A DNA stretch of 64,000 bases, taken from Pelodera strongyloides (lineage: Eukaryota > Nematoda > Chromadorea > Rhabditida > Rhabditidae). This document shows, piece after piece, positions 59,501 through 64,000 of the stretch (position 1 is the stretch's first letter; each line of letters starts with the position of its first letter). Position numbers and translations under genes: made by a program. The stretch lies in NCBI GenBank assembly GCA_036852015.1, contig JAANDG010000010.1, forward strand, positions 248,001-312,000, written 5' to 3'. Under the pieces are notes generated by a model. That model was not told where the DNA came from and made no database searches. It saw nothing but the letters and a program-made list of their open reading frames with translations.

Positions 59501-62449
59501 AATGGAGTATCAGGCTCGGGGTTATTGATGTTGTTATTCAACCATCATGTTCATCATGTGTCAAGTATTCTTTAAATAAGATGGAAACTGCGGCAAGTAA
59601 TTGATCTACTCTTGTCGGTTCTAGCTGCCTTCACGAGTTGGCAACAAAAGTCGAACTCCAACTTCCGAAACAAGTAACATGTAACGCTTAGAGTATACAG
59701 TATACACCTCGCCATATGCCATAGCTACCGGACTGGGTCATTTTTGGGATACTCATTATCAAGCTTCACTGTTGCGGCAAGTTAAATCTGTATCTACAAA
59801 TAAACCTGTTACACTACATAGAGAAATAAAACAATGTATAAAGAGACAAGGATCAAAAGCTCAATCTCACCTCAAAGATCAAAACATGGTTGACTCCGGC
59901 ATTCGCCCAGCCATACATATTCACTCCGCACAACCAGATGAGCATGAAAAGGAGGAACGGGCCGCGGAATAGGCGCACGGCCACCCACTTCGGTTCGTTA
60001 GGTTTGGAGGGACTGGCCACCCAGGAGAGGACAATCGCAATCACCAAGACCACCACGGCACCCATGAATAGGCCGAGGGTAAAGGTGGTGGATGCGTTTT
60101 GCTTCTCGGATAGGGGAGGCACCTGAGAGCAAGCAAGGATACTACAGTCAGCATATTTGGGGGTGGGGTTAACGTTTTGGGCAACACCATGTCATAGTGA
60201 CCTCGCCCCCATTGTATTATAGAAACCCCGATAATCTACACGAGCTGAGAGGTCAGCTGGGAGAGCAAGTTCAAAGTCCATTTCAGCATTGCAAATACTC
60301 TACTCGTCAGAATACGAAAACTGATCTACAAGTGCAAAGGTACCACATCATGTTACTAATACACCGCAAAAAAAAACGCTAACAACTAGCTCGCTAGCAG
60401 TACTCCATGCCACAGGTATTAAAATTTTCCGAAACACATTTAATCCAATACTTTACTTACGCACCGACGAGACCCGCCTACGGTGAAATCCTCGTCTGCG
60501 AAGGGTCGAAACGGGGTTACCATATTATATATGGTAGATTCATTGTTTCCTTTACGTATAAGTTTATCACTTATGTTTCCAATTTATTTTCTCGACTAAC
60601 CTTTAACCTCTTCATTCCAGCTTGTCGATTGCCGCCTTCAAGATCATTAATCACCGAGGTCTCCACTGTCGTAATCAGCGTTTCAATATCACGATTGAGA
60701 AAGAAGCTACTCTTCTCTACCTGAAATACATCATCACTAAAAACACAATACATCATAGATTCTATACTCGCTTGTTCTCGCGTTGCTTTTAATAACAAAG
60801 ATGTATACGCAACACACGTCAAAGCAAAGTGACATCTGCCAAAATCGTCTTATCAGACAATCACACATCCATGTAAAATTATATTAAAAATTAAGTCTTC
60901 AAATTTTCATATCACTACCCCCAATACACCAGGTGCAAACGAAATGTTTCAGTGTACTTCATATAAGCACCTACGCGAATTCTATATTAGAAGTGCGAGT
61001 ATAAAAAGCAAACAATGTTTCAGTGATGCTTCATATAAGCACCCACACGAATTCCATGTTAGGTGTCCGAAAATACCCATGCTAGTTTTCTTGATCACCT
61101 CTTCGCCCACTAGACTACCGATTTGGCGATTTTCTATAATATTCAATCACCTATTATTAATTATTATTATAATCTTACCTTATTGATTCTCCAATTCAGT
61201 CCATTCTCATTCATCGTCAGCTTGTCATGTTTCTTCAGAATCTTGCGGAATCCGGTTCCATTAAGTTGCTGATAGTTTTGAACAAGCACGAGGGAAAGGT
61301 AGAACTCCGAGAAGGCCAACTTCAACTGTTGTGCGGTCTTCGTGTGCTCTTTCTGCATCTTGTCACCGCCACGGAAACGACTACGCAGTCCGCTTTTGAC
61401 TTCGGTCGAGCCGACGGATTCCTGAAAGGTTATAATATAAAGTAAAAGTAATAAATCCTTCACCCATAACCCATTACGCATGTTTTTAACAACGCGCAGT
61501 TGTTGTGAGCGTGAACCAATCGAAATATGTTAGTCTAAGCAGTTTGTTTCTGGTTTGCGCTAGAGAACAGAGCAAACCATGAGAACAGTTTTAAGCTGTT
61601 CAGTCAGTGGACAGTCAAGCGACTGTCCATATTTCAACCCAAGATGTAATCCGCCTTACCTTAAACTGCGTCAACTCTGATTCCAATTCGTGAACTTTTC
61701 CCTGCGCTTCGGCAATCTTTTGCGAAAAGAAGAGATTGATCTTGGTCAGTTCTCGTTCGCACTCGGCAAAAAAGCGTTCGTCGACCTAAACGGGACCTTC
61801 TATTAGCATGAACAGTCGTCAAAAATATCATTGTATAAGCATAACCACTGTTACCACACTAATCACAACAGGAAAATGTTGAATGCAACAAAAAAGAGGA
61901 AATTGATTACCACTGTTAATTAATCGAGTTAATTAACGGACTATAGTTTCGTTTGATACCCACCTGTGCAATATACTGCTCTCTGAGCTCCTCTTCACTT
62001 GGCATTTCCAGCATTGCCTCATAGAGCATCGTCTTCAGTCGCTCGTATTCAATGTACTGTTTTCGCCATTCAGGCGTCAGATGCGACACCAACTGTTCGC
62101 CGAACTTCATTATCCCACCGTATCTTTACTTTAACAGTAGCTATACGGCGGGATCTGGGGGTAACCCTGAAAACCCGGCACAAGGGTTAGGACTATGAAC
62201 AAAAACGACACTTACTACTCGTCCGTCGCCACTACCCAAGTCGATCAGAGGACCCTTGGACTCGGTCGAGGAACTCTTATCCATGGCCAGCGCGCGCGAG
62301 ACGTTGCTGAGTTGCGCGGGGGTGGCCGGCACGTAAGGTATGCAAACGCGGCGCAGCGCCGGCGTGACAAAAGGAATTGCGGCGAGCGATATGCCCACGC
62401 CAATAGCGCCGGCAACCCCGGCCACAACCATGCCGCTCAGACCGCCCAT
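50527..62449 (-). CDS. FAM173-type mitochondrial lysine methyltransferase, 4 exons
   Basis: Exons (complement): 62216-62449, 52492-52604, 51132-51207, 50527-50676. All phases agree, giving 190 residues. A hydrophobic N-terminal segment (residues 5-30) is the membrane and mitochondrial anchor seen in this family. [18 protein letters not shown] leads into the S-adenosylmethionine-binding motif DLGSGDGR (70-77). Exon 2 adds the acidic-loop motif GVELNS (E93) and exon 3 [16 protein letters not shown]. The last exon ends with ACRFPLP and DAVWVY. Animal relatives (ATPSCKMT, ANTKMT) trimethylate lysine in ATP synthase subunit c or the ADP/ATP carrier; which substrate applies here cannot be told. It is slightly short of the roughly 230 residues of the human proteins. 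Intron 1 is 9.6 kb and contains the whole XPR1-type gene on the same strand. The ATG lies 7 bases after a TTTCAG acceptor. Confidence 0.9.
51273..51630. repeat. Direct repeat of about 85 bases, two copies
   Basis: CACTACGTGACAGACCTCG, CCCATGAATATACCCAGACT and GATTCTCTTACCAGATGAA blocks occur at 51276-51366 and again at 51545-51630, in FAM173-type intron 2. Confidence 0.75.
53251..53419. mobile_element. TTAA MITE, family B/A hybrid
   Basis: TTAAAGCGACAAAACATCAGG to CCGGCTGTTATACCGCTTTAA, with AACGTTTCA-type internal blocks. Confidence 0.7.
54383..54511. mobile_element. MITE with GGCC-TATTCACCA ends, GGGGAATT type
   Basis: Starts GAGGCCATCACCACTCAATT, contains CCCCATGGGGAATTCCCC, ends GGTGAATATGGCCTC. 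Confidence 0.8.
55119..62110 (-). CDS. XPR1-type phosphate exporter (SPX-EXS), 13 exons, nested in the FAM173-type intron
   Basis: Host phosphate-export protein of the plasma membrane. Exons (complement): 61964-62110, 61660-61785, 61179-61421, 60601-60720, 59871-60122, 59269-59471, 58833-58953, 58400-58560, 57857-58016, 57301-57426, 56498-56665, 55869-55976, 55119-55322. Every phase matches, giving about 712 residues, close to the usual 700. The N-terminal SPX domain (about 1-212) starts MKFGEQL and has the Lys cluster [11 protein letters not shown] at 148-158, which binds inositol pyrophosphates in this family. Transmembrane helices follow from about 225. The EXS domain carries [23 protein letters not shown] (472-479), WDVFMDWGL (538-546) and [14 protein letters not shown] (612-625). 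The C-terminal tail is Lys-rich. Introns hold two MITEs (55732-55843, 55990-56180) and a 22-base duplication (59149-59192). A second acceptor lies 56 bases before the ATG. Confidence 0.95.
55732..55843. mobile_element. Decayed TTAA MITE in XPR1-type intron 12
   Basis: TTTAAAGCCGCTATCGC to GATGTTATGCTGCTTTAAA, with GGCCATGCGTGCCAAAAAGC partly duplicated inside. Confidence 0.6.
55990..56180. mobile_element. TTAA MITE, family A, in XPR1-type intron 11
   Basis: TTAAAGCGAAATACCGGCCGG to GTATTTCGCTCTAA, with the family's TCATATGCAAATGAG interior. It lies 13 bases upstream of the acceptor side of exon 55869-55976 on the minus strand. Confidence 0.8.
62167..62176 (-). promoter_or_regulatory. Splice acceptor in front of XPR1-type ATG, inside FAM173-type intron 1
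   Basis: GGGTTTTCAG on the minus strand ends 56 bases before the XPR1-type ATG at 62110 and 49 bases after the FAM173-type exon-1 donor (GTAAGT, 62215-62210). It could accept the spliced leader, or it could join FAM173-type exon 1 to the XPR1-type leader through a normal-sized 49-base nematode intron. The joined frame would stop (TAA) before the XPR1-type ATG. Confidence 0.6.
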
Positions 62450-62456
62450 TTTTTGC

Positions 62457-62464
62457 CTGAAATG
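62457..62464 (-). other. Likely trans-splice acceptor of the FAM173-type gene
   Basis: CCATTTCAG on the minus strand followed by seven bases and the ATG at 62449. Confidence 0.5.
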
Positions 62465-62932
62465 GCGGCAATTCAGGCTAGCTAAGAAGTGAGGTTAGTG
62501 TTCGGGGTGCCGGCGAGGAAAGAGCGGAACGTGGAGCGGATGGTGATATAGCTTGAGAAAAGTCCTGCGCTGGGTCTGCCGGTGAAAACACACAGACGGT
62601 CGCTCGCGTCAATTCAAAGGGGATCGCTTAGAAGGTTAATCAGAAGAAGCGCTGGAACGGGGACAAACTGACAGCAATAAGAGAACCTCGAACAACGATA
62701 AAAGAGGTAAGAAGGAAACACACTCGCGAGACTGCCATCAAAAATTTTGAAAACCGATTTTTGATCGCACTACACGATAAAACAAATTACAAATACTACG
62801 CTGTTTAAAGAGCAATTGCCATTTGAATTTTGCCGTAGTGCGCATTTTTTGTGCGCAAAAAATGCGCGAGTTTTGGAACAGCGATACAAAAACATACGCC
62901 GGCCTACAAATGACGAAAATTAGGGGCATCGG

Positions 62933-63362
62933 TTAAAGGGATAGTGTTTTATTATCTCTTTATGCCCACGAGAAAAAAGTTTCCCTTAATTTACTTGCAC
63001 AGAATGCCGGAAATTTCAGAAATATTACTGTGAAAACTCTCAGAGTTATACCTCAGCAACCTGTTCGGCCAGGTACCGTAGTCAGACTCAATTTTTGCTC
63101 TTTTAGGGTATCATAGCATTGGGATCGCTTTGTTATAATGGTAGGAATGTTCCTTATTCGTTTAACAATCATAACGTAGAGAAGTAATGCTAATGAACGG
63201 ATATAAACCGTAAAAACGTACTTTAACCTTTCTGACTACGGTACCTCGCCGACAGTTGGCCGTGGAATATCTCTGCTAGTTCTAGGTGTAAAGAAATGCG
63301 GTTTTCACGGTAATAATTCTGAAATTCTGTGCAAGTTAAGTGAGGAAAACTTTTTTCTCGTT
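62933..63362. mobile_element. Family C palindromic TTAA element, right end decayed
   Basis: Starts TTAAAGGGATAGTG and shares the interior blocks GGTACCGTAGTC and CCGTAAAAACGTA with 21414-21872. The right end stops at TTTTTTCTCG without the terminal TTAA. Confidence 0.7.
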
Positions 63363-63841
63363 TTTTTGGACAGAGTTGCAGATATTACAGGAAATTTGGT
63401 GCGGGAAACATGATGGTGTTTCAATGTAACGAGGTGTGGAAAAAAATGGTCCGTTGGCTACCTGCCGCAAAAATTCAAAAAATGTCTGTAAATATTATCG
63501 TGTAGTGCCAATATACTGTACATTTTCCCATACTTGAAGCAAAATCCGGCAATTTTTACCTTACATTGAAACCCCATAACGTCCGTCCCCGTTTACAAAA
63601 ATAAAAAAAAAATAATTACATTTGACAACACATTTGCGAAAAGTTTTTCATTGTTAAGTTGAATAATGTGAATAATGTGAACCCAGGAAGTGAATAATGA
63701 TGCCTCTTTTAAGAAAATTGTTCGTTTACAAAACATTAACGTACGCGCAGGTTTTGACTCCGCCCATTCATGTCGGATTCTTTTTTTTTGTGAATACCAC
63801 TTTATTCAGACATACAATAAAATAATTTTTTTGGTGTTTTT

Positions 63842-63844
<3 letters not shown>

Positions 63845-63917
<73 letters not shown>
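63845..63917. repeat. 73-base poly-T run
   Basis: Uninterrupted T followed by nine A. Could be a retrotransposed poly-A tail on the minus strand or an assembly artefact. Confidence 0.9.
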
Positions 63918-63924
<7 letters not shown>

Positions 63925-64000
63925 AAATTTTCCTTAAAAACATCCCATAATATGTAATTGGCCATGCTGATTCCGAAAAAGTAGGTCACTTAGCGCCTAA

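Larger units (their letters stand above)
62464..64000. other. 5' flank of the FAM173-type gene, decayed MITE, poly-T
   Basis: The first 450 bases are a relatively GC-rich upstream flank likely to hold the promoter. 62933-63362 is a family C element related to 21414-21872 whose right TTAA is lost. 63845-63917 is a 73-base run of T followed by A. No gene recognised. Confidence 0.55.

Overview
This is an AT-rich, intron-rich animal nuclear sequence, and the evidence points to a nematode. Interstitial GCCTAA (nematode telomere-type, TTAGGC) runs occur at 7115-7140 and 18098-18124. Introns begin with GT and end in short TTTCAG-like acceptors. Six gene starts have a well-formed splice acceptor 6 to 56 bases upstream of the ATG, as expected where a spliced leader is added in trans. 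The DNA between and inside genes is crowded with palindromic TTAA-flanked MITEs and CT/GA microsatellites, a combination known from rhabditid nematodes. The species was not identified. Layout: 1-2280 repeats only. 2281-11844 (minus) a complete 21-exon organic anion transporter (OATP/SLCO family), about 670 residues. 11859-27719 mostly repeats and MITEs, with two weakly supported minus-strand genes (20000-20339 and 25028-26002). 27720-33518 (minus) a 16-exon Tudor-domain protein of about 537 residues with an asparagine-rich tail. 34929-41253 (plus) a multi-exon gene for an unrecognised membrane-anchored protein. 43871-45840 (plus) a 5-exon LHFPL-like four-transmembrane protein. 46786-49632 (minus) a 4-exon gene for a 107-residue, probably mitochondrial, membrane protein. 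50527-62449 (minus) a 4-exon FAM173-type lysine methyltransferase of 190 residues. Inside its first intron, on the same strand, lies a complete 13-exon XPR1-type phosphate exporter (55119-62110, about 712 residues). 62464-64000 a decayed MITE and a 73-base poly-T run. Exons were joined by hand from canonical GT/AG sites with matching reading phase and recognisable protein family motifs. For OATP, Tudor, LHFPL, the mitochondrial gene, FAM173 and XPR1 every junction keeps phase from ATG to stop. For the plus-strand gene at 34929-41253 the 5' end and one junction are unresolved. The most unusual points are: (1) XPR1 nested in FAM173 intron 1, with only 105 bases between the FAM173 exon-1 donor and the XPR1 ATG and a good acceptor in that gap, which suggests one promoter feeding two proteins; (2) an inverted, internally deleted copy of LHFPL-like exon 2 carried by a MITE-like element in the intron just upstream of that exon, able to form a hairpin with it; (3) four different TTAA MITEs joined end to end, sharing their TTAA boundaries; (4) MITEs lying a few bases from functional splice acceptors.
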